From Rhopalosiphum padi (Eukaryota > Arthropoda > Insecta > Hemiptera > Aphididae), in contig NC_083598.1 in assembly GCF_020882245.1 (NCBI RefSeq), forward strand, positions 87,797,714-87,861,713: DNA of 64,000 bases. The letters run 5' to 3'. This document shows, piece by piece, positions 38,860-52,240 of this stretch. The notes under the pieces were generated by a model. It was given only the letters and a program-made list of their open reading frames with translations. It was not told where the DNA came from and ran no database searches. Both the position numbers and the translations under genes were made by a program. How positions within the stretch are numbered: position 1 is the stretch's first letter; every line of letters starts with the position of its first letter.

Positions 38860-41800
38860 AGTGTATATAATATATATATTGTGCGTATATTGTACACTAT
38901 TGTAAATGGGTACTACCTATATATATATATATATATCACATGTGTATGAATGTATATCTGCACAGGTAATACGGCAGCACAGGCGGCGCATCGATGTTTC
39001 CGCAGAGATAATATTAATAATTCTCTCGGCCCATTATTGCCGTGCGTGGACATATTTAATTGAAAATAAAAGCCGTAGTACTGCGTATATATATATATAT
39101 ATATACACGCACACACGAGTATATATTTTATAACAATAATAATAATAATAAAATAGCAGTATTATGTATGGTATACCACACGATCGTCAAATGCGCTCAG
39201 GGCGACGACGGTATACACACACATATATAATAATATGTATGTATACGCATATACGTCTGCACACAGTATACTAACTATATATATATATAAATATATACGC
39301 CTATATAACCTATACCCATTATAATATTATAATAATATTATTGCAGTAGGTATTATATGTAATGTGCAACGCGCGTGTGGGATACGTCTCCTTGTGACCG
39401 CGAGCCGGCCGTAAATTATGTGTTTATTTTTTTTGCTAAAAGATAAAAAAAATATATCATTATGGTTTCATACACACCACGCGGCGGTTTTTTCAACGAC
39501 AATCGCTCAAGTCGTGTTAATTGCAGCCGACCCGCGACCTCTTGTACGCGCCATCCGTATAATATAAATTATATGTACCTTTATAATATTATATACTTCG
39601 CCTTAGCGTCCAGATAATATTATATACACTAAAGTATGTATAACTTAGCGGGCGTGTGTGTGTGTGTGTGTTTATGTGTGGTGTGCATGTGTCATGTACG
39701 CGCGCACATTATTATTTATACAGTGTTATTATTATGGACTCGCGAGGTTATGAAATAACGGCCGTAAAATGAATTGAATATTAACGACTTGATATTAGTG
39801 GGTTTTTATACTCCGTTTTGTTGTCGGCGGCCGATGTCGGGCTAGATATATTATATAATAATATATGAGCACATGAAGAACCACCGTCACGCGGCTTGTA
39901 AGTTGTACTGGTGTCGATTTCGAATCAATGAACCATATAAATAAATGCAATACGCGCTTAGATAGCGCAGGTTCACGTGTGATATATCAAAAATGCACGT
40001 TTATTGTTTAATACGCCATAATAAAATATAATACCTATTTATACATGCACACACCAACTAGTAGGCATCTTTCGAAAAAAATAAGAAAATTGGTTTCAGA
40101 AAACATGTTATTTTATAATAATTTTAAATTGTATCTTTCAATTAATGGTCTTTGGAAAAAAACCTAAAAAAAATGTCATAGAAATAAAGTGGCGATATAC
40201 TTGAGCAATAAATATGTAATAAGTATAAATATAACTTTTTCGGACAAGTAAATGATAGTGGGTAAAATATTAGGATAAAACAAGGGGCCGGTACAATAAT
40301 ACTTTCAAAAAAACCCAGAGCATAATAATTATGTTGATCTATGCACTGCTCACAACCAAATATTTACATCTTAGAGATATGGCGGTATGGTCCATACAAG
40401 CTACTACATGACTTTGTTGATATAATTCAACAACTATCTATACAATTTATGCTGCTTTTGCCGAAACACAGACAAATCTTTCCTGAAATTCGTTAAATTT
40501 GAATTTATTATTAAATTAACAGTATAAATATTAAGTGGACATTTTAAAGACACTTGTAACGTGTATGTGTAAATGTATGTTAGGCTTTACCATTATTATC
40601 TCTTGGGGGGTGTTATAATTATTTTCGATCTGAACCTTGCGAATCCTAAAGACTGCCCTGCGTAAGTGTACACACTGAGTAAATAATGGCTGAGTAAGAT
40701 TCGCGTTCGACTTTTACTATATTAAAAAATCATACTTACCAACCAACTGCAAACGTACTACGATTGATTATAAATTTACCTTAAAAAATATTAAGTACTA
40801 CGCCTAACCTATATATCGTTATACACAATATTTATATTTAGCTGCAGTGTATTTTTACAATATAGTATAATATTATATGATATTAGGATTAACTGAATGC
40901 CGACGCAAATCGCAATACACCGAAGGTTATGATATTACATGAATACACGCAGTGCATACTGGTGGTTCGTAATATGCGTATGTTATTATTATTATATGGA
41001 GTTTCGTGCACAGTCGGCCCGCGAGAAGAACGAAAGTCAACAAAATATAAGCAGAAATCGGTGCGGCGTGCAGAACCTTGCGGGGAGCCCGAACGATATT
41101 GCACGATGTAAATAATATATTATATTATAAAAACATTATGTGCGCGATGTTGTAAGTGAAAATATAAATAAATAGGTACAAAATAAAAAATTACTGGATC
41201 TAAAAAATGTTTAAGGAAAAAAATTCGACGGGGTTGAAATTGGGTTTTGTAAATTTTGTACACATATTGTTATTAATTTATTATATATATATATTATACA
41301 TCATATATATATATATATATTAGAATACAATTATAAATATATTATATCGAAAATAATATTTTTGTAAGTCCATTAAAAGTTCGAATAACTAAAACAATGG
41401 GTAATAAATTCTAGAATTGTTCACAATATCCGATCAATTTGGGCTATATGTAAAAATATTATAATTTTAATACTTCAATATTTTCTACAATTCTCAAACA
41501 TACGAGTATTATTAAATAAATTCCCGAAAAGTATATAGTCTCAATAATAGTACTCTGCTCAAAATCCTATGAACCATGTGAACTGAATCAAATTACTATT
41601 TTTTTTTTAACGGAAATACATGCAGAGCATTATTTTATTATAGTAATTTTATAAAAGTGCATGCCGTTATTTTTTTTAATTTGATCAAAGTCTCTTACAT
41701 AGAACAATACATTTTCAGATAAACTTAATGGTCTAATATATTAAAAAAATAAGTAAACGCAAATGGTATATTTTTTTATTATAGAGTTTACAATACTCTG

Positions 41801-43661
41801 AACTAATTTTAAAAGTGTACCAGACAAAAATGAAATTATATAAATAAATATCTTTAAATTATTTGAAATTGATTAAGAAATACTGACGGTATTGACCAGA
41901 GCTGATACATAGGTATGCAGTTATAATTATATATCAATGGCTGAATTTAAGTTTCTATCATCATTCTGAGGTCAGCAGCATGGAAATTTTCCAATAAATT
42001 TAGATAGCTAAAGAAGACATGGGCCACAATACTTATTTGAATAGACTCTGTGCAAAAACAAACAATTTAATTTTATAAGTTTTGATCAATTTATTGTTAA
42101 CCATAATTTTGGACTACTTCGATGATTTACTTTTTCCGCTTGTAGTCAGCCTTATAATACCCAGACTAAAATGTATAGACTTTTTCCTTCCGTCAAAATC
42201 GAAAATGATGCAAATGCAACAGCCGATTCCATAGTCTATAGTCTATACAATGGGATAATTTAATAAAATTCTGATATACATTATTTGCGCGGTGTACGAA
42301 TTTTATTAACAGTATAATATATTATTATGTACACACCATCGCGGTGGTACATAATATCGTCTTATACAAATTATAACAGTATAGCGTATATATATTATAT
42401 TATACATATACGTACATATATATAAGTGTGCGTATACATTTATACACGTGTCTTGTACCGTTGGCGCATTTATTATTACTTTTTTTTTTTTTTTAATTCG
42501 CACACTATCATCGCCACGTGATTTAACACTCGGAAATGCACAATGACAAACAAGTATTGTACCATTATTATCGGATGTATACATGCTCGTGTATATATAC
42601 ATAAATATTATAATAGTAGTGCGTACAATAATAATAATATACGCGATGCTGTACACAACACCGCGGACGCGCGCTATGACGACGACGACGACGCGCAGCT
42701 GGATAATTAATTAAAAGACGCTGACATGTGTTCACCGGGTTATTAACATTAAAACTGTAATAGTATTTTATTTTTTCGTGTATACATGCGCCCAACAAAC
42801 GGTATTGTAATATAATTATAATAATACGTTTTTCGTTTGCGGCTCGCACGCGTTAGATATTATACACATTATATTTATATACACTATACACAGCCATATA
42901 TAGTATAATACAAATCACACATATCACATATTATCAAAATATGCACCTATGTAGGTACATCGTGTGCTTCTACGTAGTTCGTATACAAAAAAAAAATAAA
43001 ATAATTTTATATAGTTGGCGCGCGTTCACAACACGTAGTATATAAGGTATATCATCGGAAAACATTTACTACGTATACTTAAAATATGCATATAGGTAAA
43101 CACCTATATATATTATACCCACCCTCGTCGTCGTACACGAAATCAGTCCGAGATTTATTTTACATAAACAGTGCACCGAATAGACCGTAAAATCCTTGGA
43201 CCGACGATTTATTATGACTGAATATAAAAATATTTTTGACGCGCGCGGACCTGTTTCGACACTTTGACATTTCGTACACGACCAACATAATATATTGAAA
43301 ATATAACGAACTGTTTGTGCAATAATTTAGTATATTAATATTAAGTTACCTATAAATAGAAAGAGGTCAAATCGTATGTATACGGATCACAATTTATATT
43401 ATATGCACTTATATTATTATGATCGTAGTGGTAGGTACACGAATTTGTGCCTATACGCATATAATATATATATATATATACGATATAACGAATTAGATAC
43501 AGTAAATATATACCTATATATATATATATATATATATATGAAAATCGCGAGTTTAAAACAAATTGTGTGTTTATAAAAGTGTATATCAATGTACAGATTT
43601 GTATGATATGTATATATTATATGTATACCATTTGTGTGCAGTGTACACACGTGCATAACAC

Positions 43662-43697
<36 letters not shown>

Positions 43698-44358
43698 CAC
43701 GTATCTATATATATACCTATTATTCTGATTCGCGCGAGATTGTGAAAATAAAATAGGTCAATCCATTTAGCATAGGATCAATAAAATAAAAAAAGGTATC
43801 CCATATTTTATATTCGTATCTATCTCTTATCGGGCAGCGCGAAACCGGAGGAATGTTAATGGACGCGCACTCCCTTATTATATTATTATTGTATACTGCA
43901 ACATAATAATATATAGATACACGTGGACGCGACGACGGTGGTTGACGACAGCCAAAGAAAAAACAAATACCTACCATAATATACACTGTTATAATTTATA
44001 ATACTTATATATTACCTATATGAGTGTGTGAAATGATAAGGGCAACCACGCGTGGAGAATCGCATTTGCTGGACTTGAATCGGACACGGTCGTGCAAATC
44101 CACGCGGTCGTCGTGCTATTTCTACTTCGTACGAACGTTCATGCACCTATACACATTATGTGCGTACAACGCAGATTTGATATATTACACACATTTAAAT
44201 TAAATTTCAATGTTTAGTTGTCGACGATTCGTCATGCACCCTGTAAACATATCACGAGACACGATACCGTTATTGTAACTGCTGCAGCAGTGGTGCGTTA
44301 GAAGAGGGAAGAGAATCGCATCGTCCTGTAAATATTATAGTATATATATGTTATAAAT
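38860..44358. other. Noncoding stretch rich in TA/GT microsatellites
   Basis: TA runs near 39085, 43465, 43514-43539 and 43664-43694, and a GT run at 39653-39671. An acceptor-like gttaattgcag ends at 39526 before a short CpG-rich stretch. Short CpG patches occur near 42660 and 44040-44130. Open frames rich in Ile and Tyr here are readings of TA runs. No gene was recognised. Confidence 0.5.
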
Positions 44359-44800
44359 TAGAGGTCGGATTTATATTCTCTTAAAATCCTTAAAATATGA
44401 TGTTTTTATGTCCTTAAAAATGCAAAATATTCTTTCAATATTAAATATATATATATATTTAGTTTAAATGTATTATTTATTAACTTATATTATTAATTAA
44501 TTAATTAATTTTTAAAGGTTTTAAATTTTCCAATAATTACTATAATATATTGCTCCATATGTTCTGGTGTCATTTTGGTACGCCAATTAGTAAGTATGTT
44601 TTTGTTAAATAAAATTATTATTATTATGTACCCCGAAGGATCGTTATAGACATCAACCAATGTCACTGGAGAATATTGCAAGTCGGCTACCATAGTTGGT
44701 GAATAATTTTCCGGAATTTGTACTGTGTTACTTCCACTGATAACTTGTCCAATATTTTTCAAAAAATTGTATCCTTAGTTTTTTTGTTGAAGTTGCAATA
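44359..44800 (-). pseudogene. hAT transposase C-terminal remnant
   Basis: On the minus strand the frame ending at 44505 reads NIGQVISGSNTVQIPENYSP, then QYSPVTLVDV. A damaged segment follows, then KNILTNWRTKMTPEHMEQY. In hAT transposases of aphids and other insects the C-terminal dimerisation region runs ...PIT-VDVERSFS-YK-IL---R--MT-E--E. Here cga-tcc-ttc (RSF) is still visible but out of frame, followed by an ATAATAATAAT insertion that replaces the S-x-Y step. The catalytic core is missing upstream. The sequence tagaggtcggat at 44359-44370 looks like the element's terminal repeat. It is a broken copy, unable to transpose; the family normally cuts and pastes with 8-bp target duplications. 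Confidence 0.6.
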
Positions 44801-45431
44801 CTTTTGTTTTTACTACTTATATATAGGTAGTATTATATAATTTATAATACTGTCTATATATTATATTTTAATAACAGAACATAAAAAAAACGCGTAATAT
44901 CAAAATTACTAAAATTCTCTCAGGTAATTGTCGAGCTTGCACATACTTGTATAAGACAATAACAGTAGCAAACTTTACAATCATTTTATTTTTCAATGTG
45001 AGTCCGCGGATGACAAATCACTCGCTACAACAAACTTCAGTAACGCGCGTTAAAGTCTCCACGCAATATGGGTGCGTTCATATTATGTTATTATAGTGTA
45101 CCTATACAATAAAATATATATACGACGTACACTATATATATATATATACGTGCGAGTATCTAACGACCTACGATATCGTATATACGACACCGAAGTTGCG
45201 CAGTGCAGTTTCTTGCGGTTAATCATTAATTTTTTTATTATTTCTCATTTTACGTCTTTTGTTTTTACATTATTATATTGTTATCTATTAAAAGGAAAGT
45301 GTCATGTGCCCGAGACCCAATACGCGTATATACCTATACAGGTTCGCTTCCGACAATGTCATTGTATTGTTCGCCGCGCTCGTATACTGAACAGTAGTGC
45401 CACAATAGTAGCACAAATCAAAATAGATTAG
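44801..45431. other. AT-rich stretch upstream of a candidate exon
   Basis: No recognised gene. A TATATATATA run (45131-45146) and a CpG-richer segment (45150-45210) could supply a promoter for the candidate exon that follows. A 119-codon frame at 45072-45431 has no recognisable motif. Confidence 0.35.
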
Positions 45432-45619
45432 AAGCAGTTTTAAATGATTTTTGCTGTACAAGTAAACGCGGTACACTGCGGAGGAGGCTGCAACAGCACT
45501 CGGTAGCAACAGAAGATAATACTGCGAAACGAACCGTCGCCAGCAAACACGCGCATTAGTTCCATTATGATAATATTATAATAATATATACACACACACA
45601 CGTACATACTTACTACCAG
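45432..45619 (+). other. Candidate 5' exon ending at CAG|GTGAGT
   Basis: The end ttactaccag|gtgagtat is a near-ideal donor (GT at 45620). The preceding 190 bases are GC-richer than the flanks, have only short ORFs, and resemble a 5' UTR. The 5' boundary is not resolved. Together with the candidate at 38816 it suggests that a + strand gene uses one or more first exons here and continues to the right, but no coding exon was found before the window ends. Confidence 0.35.
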
Positions 45620-45639
45620 GTGAGTATAGGTATATATAA

Positions 45640-48435
45640 TATGCGCGAGTACGCAATATATACATTGTTATGCGATATAGTTTATCTGTAATTTCGTGTA
45701 AGTCGTAATTAGATATATAATATTAATACGCGTTTGTATATTGCCCGCCTGCAATGAATATTATTATTATATGATATATAATGTGTGTGCAATACGCGCG
45801 TTTATTATTATAATTGAATAAACAGATACGTGTTATATATAGGTATACGAGTATACCATTGATACCAAACGCGTTAAAATATTTTTACTCCGCTTTAATT
45901 GCGCGCGTGTCGTGCTGATAACCCTTATTTCGTTATGAAAAAAATTCATATTATATATTATAAAGCTATATAGGCACCTATTGTATTATCCGCGTATTAT
46001 TAAGTATTGTTCAGGGTGTACCCGTAATACGTATATTGTATATATATATATATATTTATATATATACATATTTATTGTATTTATATTTTATATTCTATAA
46101 TACTGCAACGATATAAATTAGATGCTTTTCCCCGGCAGTAAACCTATATGTATATGCAGTATGCACGTCGAGAGAATATAATATTATATAATTTAGTGTA
46201 CCTACCTCTGCAGGTTGTATAGAAACTAGATAAAAAGTATCCGGCGAAAAAATATATTAACTACACACACAACCAAATATCAGTGTTTAAAATATGTATA
46301 TAATACTACATTAGTACGTATTACATTTATTATGTCAACCTACTCCCACTAATAGTATATTATAATATTATACATCCAATGCAGTGGAAGAATATATAAT
46401 AGTTTTTAGTGTTGTACAAATTTTTAATTTATGGTCCATAAAAACAATACAATAGGTACCAAAGATTAATTAAAACAAACGGACGTATTCAATCAAATAA
46501 CTGTTCATGAATGAAATAACAATATACAAAGATATTAATCCTAAAAACAAATCTGGGAAGCTCTAAAATATAGTATTAATAATCGTACCTTTTTTTTATA
46601 TACCCCGTTATTAATTACTAAACGTACTATGTAATGTTGTGATAATATTTTATAGTGCACTGTGTGTACAAATGAGCTAAAAAAAGTTTTTATTTATTAT
46701 CTTAATTTAGATACGAATGTAATAGCTTAATAATATAGGTATACCTATATAATATTATATGTTCATAAATCTAACGTGTCATTCTGCTCACCGGGGATAC
46801 TAACATTGAGAAAGTCTTACTGTCAGTCGGCACTGTTTTAAAAAAAAAGAGACAAATGTTAAAAACATTTTTAAAACGGAAATTAGTTTCGAATGAAATT
46901 AGCGATAAAAAAAAAATGAAATAAAAATATGCAAATATGAGTATACCTACTTTCTACAAGTATATAACTCACATCGTCAAAATAATTTAAATCATATTAT
47001 TATACCGAATAATATACCTAATAATTCATATTATATTCTCACCATTATTTTACTTAGATACAATTTATAGATACGTATAATAAAAATGAAATCTTTGAAA
47101 TGTGATTTTGTGCATACAAATACGCACAACGTGTTATAAGTTACAACTAATAGAAAATTACGTAGTTATGACATATTTTAGATGGTATTTACACACTATT
47201 ATTATGTATAATATAGATATACCATAGTAATTTTATTATTGACCAAGTTTTTGTAAACTTACTGGGCTGAGAAATAACATATTTGTTTAACAAAAAAAAA
47301 CACATAGTAAACGTCGTATTATACGTTTACCTACATAGAATATACCTAAATAAACAGCAAAAGAATAGCAATATAATGCTAAATATACATGTGTAGGTAA
47401 GTAAAATAATCGTATTTCCTTTTTGTATTTTAATATTAGTAATACAAACTTATAACAAAACACAATCTACTCTGGTATATATAAAATATAAATAGTATGT
47501 ATTATTCCGGTAGGTATACCGTATAATAATGATCTATTAAAACTATTTCTATTAAGCAAGTGATTAGTTTCTGAATTTCATACTATACATTAACTACACA
47601 TATGGGTACTATATATACGTCAGTCTGCCATAATAATAATATCCTTATAAAAAAAAAAAAAATCATACAATTTGTTTCTTACGCAACCCGTATTATTATA
47701 TACTATACATATACGTTATATTATTATTATTAGTTATATATACAGTCCTTAAAATACGTGTATTATACCGACGCATAATATAAGTACGGATATATACGTG
47801 ATATGATTTATTATGGTCGCATAATATTAAACGTTAGGCCGTAATAGTAGCATATAGTAGATACATAACATTATAATAGTGTAATATAGTTATAGCAACT
47901 ATACCTACTGATAATTATTGTTTTCATACGCCGGTCGCCTATATATCTACTTTTTTCCTCATCGAAAATAATTTCTCTAATAAGAGAATAGTCGATCAAT
48001 CTCAACAACATTATTATATTATAATTTTAATAACTATGATTATGCTAAAATCCGGTTAAAGATTGTCGATTTTACCGATTAAATTGTCATTATTTTTTTT
48101 TATTTTTTTTTTTTTCGTTCCTTTGACGTTTGTAAATTGCAATAAAAAATAAAAACAAAAAATAATGTAAAATGTTATTAAAGCCGCTAAACGTCGAATA
48201 AATTGGAGAATAAATTAAATCGAGTCATCCGGTATTAAATTATCATAAAGACGTTGGCAATATACCTACATCCCGAATCCCAATATAAATATTTTGACAA
48301 ATTCAATACTGCGTGATTTCATTAAAAATATATATAAAACCATTGTGCCAGACGTTTATTTCATATGATTATATAAGCAGTAAGCACCTATGACCTATAT
48401 AAATTATAAATATTAAATACTATAATATAATAAAC
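45640..48435. other. AT-rich noncoding stretch
   Basis: TA and ATT runs and the recurrent aphid-type motif tataggtatac. I see no gene, RNA or intact element. Confidence 0.5.
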
Positions 48436-48560
48436 TAGCTAACCTGGCAAACGTTGTATTGAAAGCAAAGAATTTTATTTTTTAGTGGCGTCTAACCAAA
48501 ACAAATGGGAGCACCCATAAACCCTAATATTTTCTAAGATTTTCTGAGATTATGGAGTTC
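48436..48560. repeat. Interspersed repeat head resembling the CTAGCTGACCCGGCAAACG family
   Basis: The sequence ctagctaacctggcaaacg at about 48437-48455 is a variant of a string that I recall heading many arthropod interspersed repeats. The class is uncertain. The rest is degenerate and has no coding sequence. Confidence 0.35.
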
Positions 48561-48851
48561 TAACAAAAATACAATCATTTATACTTAGATAGAATTTAAA
48601 TAGAAATAATGATCTTCGGCGAAGAAACAATTTCTTATAAGTCAAAAAGCATGTTTTTGGGAGACACGTAGAATATGCAAACATAGTAAAAAAATGTAAA
48701 AAATTGTTGTAATAATATAAATCAAAATTATAAAAATGGAAATATGTATTATTTCTATCTGTAATCCCAATCAAATTATTGATAGCTGATTTAAATGAAA
48801 TCACTTTTCAGTTATTATTCTCTTTAGAAATAATCAACTATAGGTACGTTA

Positions 48852-49995
48852 CATAATTATGGGTGACCGGTCAAAATATCTCAAATTTAAAATATCTCCA
48901 GTACAAAATATCTTAAATGGAAATATCTCCCATGAAAATATTTTAAGGGGATTGGAAGCGGTTGTTTTCTGTCTTTGTCTTACACACGTTGAACATAGGA
49001 AAAATAGCTAAACGCGCCTGACAAAAATTAAGGTACTTCTAGTTGTTCGATTTAAAATATTATGTAAATATGATTGAATTGGTATACAAGTTTACTTTGC
49101 ATCGGTCGAAGCATATTTTTATTATATTTAATAATAAAAATTGACAAATTTATAAAATTTAAAATATTTGTTCTCATCAAAATATTTATTTTAAATAATA
49201 AAACAATCGAAAAAGTGCTTCAACCGATGCAAAGTACACTTGTATACCAATTAAAACATCTTTGCATATTTTAAATCGAACAACTAGAAATACTTTAATT
49301 TTTGTCAGGCGTATATCTATGTTCCACGCGTATTAGACAGAGACAGAAAGTCACCGCTTCCAATCCCCTCAATATTTAAAAATATGTTATTGTAATCATA
49401 ATATGTAATTTATAAAATAATATATTATTATTATTATTATTATTATTTATTACAAGTACACAATAAAATATTTATTATAATATAATCGACTGTATTTATA
49501 ATACAGTCAGTTTTATAGGTATACAATTATAATAATGTTTACCACAAAAACAGAAAATAAAAACTTACCACAAAATTAATATTACAACTTAATAAATATC
49601 AAATTATAATTTAAGGTTGTGGACGATTGAGTTATGTAATAAAATTAAACAAAATTAAATAAATTGAGTAGGTAACTAATGTAAAAAAATTTAAAAAAAT
49701 TAAATTAATTAATATAAAATCTAATTAAGATATAAGTTAAAATTTAAGATTATTGGAAATTTTACTAGAAAATGTACTTACTTCGGTAATCACTTTATAC
49801 ATCAGTATTATTATAAATATAATATAATAATTTATTTTTTACGTACTTTTAATAATAATAAAATAATAAATATAAATAAATAAATTAATTAATTAATATA
49901 AAATATTATAAATATTAAAATATTTTTATGGGAGATGTTTCCATTAAAGATATTTTTGACTAGAGATATTTTGACCTGGAACCATAATTATGTAC
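48852..49995. mobile_element. Nested fold-back nonautonomous element
   Basis: The outer ends are inverted repeats of about 80-95 bp. The left reads cataattatggg, then GGTCAAAATATCTC, then ATGGAAATATCTCCCAT. The right end, reverse-complemented, reads cataattatggt, then AGGTCAAAATATCTC, then ATGGAAACATCTCCCAT. Directly inside the left end begins a second inverted repeat with arms of about 200 bp each (48936-49378, centre near 49157) sharing ggggattggaagcgg, ttctagttgttcgattt and actttgcatcgg. Between the inner right arm and the outer right end lie about 540 bp of AT-rich DNA with an ATT microsatellite. There is no transposase. Either a fold-back element inserted into a MITE, or both form one composite family. 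Confidence 0.65.
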
Positions 49996-50337
49996 CATAG
50001 ATACCAGCACTTTTACTAAAAACGTTGGAGTAAGTATTGCTACTTTGACAATTAACCAACGATAGGTATAATAAATTTTTATTTTTGAAGAGCTTTATCG
50101 TTTACTTACTTGTTATATAAATCAATGAAAAATGCATTGGTTACCATGCCATAAAATGTATAAATAGTTATTCCGTATATCATTATAGGTTGATGTATAG
50201 GCTCAATATAAATCATATAAATATCGATTCAATGCTTGTAGCTTTAAAAAGTGATATAAATCATAAACACCTAATATATTATTGCTAGAGGTTAAGAAGT
50301 ATTCACCTGTTTGTTAATGAACTAATACACCTAAACG

Positions 50338-50450
50338 CATAGGCTCAACTAGGGGGGGGGGCTTGGATGGGCATAGCTCACCCAGTTTTTTGTGTTAGTA
50401 TTAATAATCAATACTGGTGTAGGGGCAAAGCCCCACGGGTCGCTAATATA
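50338..50450. repeat. Element fragment with cataggctcaactag and G-run
   Basis: cgcataggctcaactaggggggggg followed by agctcaccca, and later ggggcaaagcccc (a perfect small stem). The same style of end (cataggcgtaactag plus G-run) recurs at 51979, which suggests copies of one family. Confidence 0.4.
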
Positions 50451-50819
50451 AATTTAGCTTACCCAAAAATAGAGTTCTAGTTGCACATATTATGCACCTA
50501 TATAACCATTATTCAACATAATATGTTAGGTATATATTATTAAAATTAGCTATTCGTAAAATTGAATATTTTTTGAATAGATTATCATATTTATCTATAA
50601 TATCAATTAAAACTTGTAATTGTTCGTAAATTTCAAGGAATATATTTTATTATAAATCAAGTTTAAACGTTATATATTTAATGTATCGTCAGGTGCTTTA
50701 TTAAGGGATAAGAGTTAAATCCCTTTTTACTAATATTTTTCAATATTTAAAAATGTAATAGTAATCCAACTATAATAACATAATAAATAATATTTTTCTT
50801 TATAGTTTATTTATTTATT

Positions 50820-50845
50820 AAAAAAAAAAAAAAAAAAAAAAAAAA
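50820..50845. repeat. Poly(A) of 26
   Basis: An uninterrupted run of 26 A. It could be the tail of a retroposed fragment, but no coding or target duplication was seen upstream. Confidence 0.85.
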
Positions 50846-51404
50846 TATACAGACATTACAGTTTATAATTAAAATTTTAGAATTTTAACCCCCTCCCTCC
50901 TATAAAACTTTAATGCTTCACTGTATAGTGTATATCATGTGTGATTTATTTTAATTTTACCGTAGTAGTTTTAATTATAATGTTAGTAAAAAAAATTCTT
51001 TAACTCTTACAATATTATAATAAATTTAAATTGATACCTTTTCTGTAGTTTGTTACTTGAGATGTTATGTATTACATTTTTTTTTTAAAGTTATATGAGT
51101 ATTGAGTTAAAAAGTTAATTTAATTTAAATTCGGGTCAAAAATACAATCTACGACATCAATCACTATGCCTATTATAATGTTCTGATATCAGTTTTGAAT
51201 AGAAATTTAGATTCATCACTAAATTATATATGCGTATTATAATTATTATATCTTATCTTTTATAATGCAAGTTTGTAATTTTTATTATAATGGTATTATT
51301 TTTTTGCTGCTTCTTTTAAAAAATCATTAAAAATATTTATTAATTAATTTTTTTCTAAATTTTGCAGCCATTCTGTGATTGAAAATTAATAATTGCCTCG
51401 GAAA

Positions 51405-51424
51405 TTGTCGTTCACCACGCCACT
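51405..51424. repeat. Element end, gttcaccacgccactg
   Basis: Read on the minus strand it begins CAGTGGCGTGGTGAACG, close to the CAGTGGCGTAGCCA end at 57805-57821. These are probably termini of related DNA elements. Confidence 0.4.
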
Positions 51425-51978
51425 GACTAGGGCTATACCGACAATTATTGTTGACAACCGTCGATCATCGGTGTAGAATAATTATTAATTGTGTTTTTTA
51501 TGTACCTACAAAAAACATCTGTACTTAATATTCTATATTGTAGGTATTAAAAATTATAAAAAAATAAACATCAAATATACATATAATATTATAAATCGTA
51601 TTATTTAATTATATATTTATCTATTTAATTTGTGATTGAGAAATAATTGGTGAGTTTCGTTTGTTTATTATTTTTTTTATAAATTGTACCTACTTTTTTT
51701 GTAAAATGTCTCGATTTCGTTTACAAAAATGAGTATATTAATTATTCGTATATTATCAGTCTGAAAACTCACAAATTGTTTATCTGTTATTAATAAATTA
51801 TTTAATTATTTTAGCTATTCTCAAACTCCGAACAGCGACCGATTTTCTAATAACCAAGGTCCAAGACATGACTAATATCAAATATTAAAGCTTCTGAAAT
51901 TAACAACAGTGGTGTTTATCCCGCTTTTGCAGTAAGTATTTATTTTTATAGTTGTGTTTAAAAATTAAATATATCCAT

Positions 51979-52240
51979 AGGCGTAACTAGTCCTTTAAGT
52001 GGGGGGGGGGGGCTAGATTAAAACGTTTTATAGCAAATGTTTTGTAATTAGATTATTATTTATTATTTCTAATGGTGTTTATAACTGACTTGAATGATTA
52101 TTCGTTTATATGAATTATTATACTTTTTATATTGTAGACAAAAATAAAGTCAATACTATAATATGTTTATAATCACATACATTTACTCAAAAATTCTAGA
52201 GGGGGCTGAAGCTCATCCAACCCCCTCCTTATGGCCTAAA
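51979..52240. repeat. Element fragment bounded by G-run and C-run ends
   Basis: Begins ataggcgtaactag with a run of 12 or more G, and near 52200-52235 has gggggctgaagctcatcc followed by accccctcc. The interior is AT-rich and noncoding. Family not assigned. Confidence 0.35.

Noticed and set aside
40735..40762. Minus-strand acceptor and GTAAGT donor pair
   Set aside because: Separated by only 7 bases, too short for a credible microexon.
43350..43656. ORFs rich in Tyr and Ile on both strands
   Set aside because: They are readings of TA dinucleotide runs.
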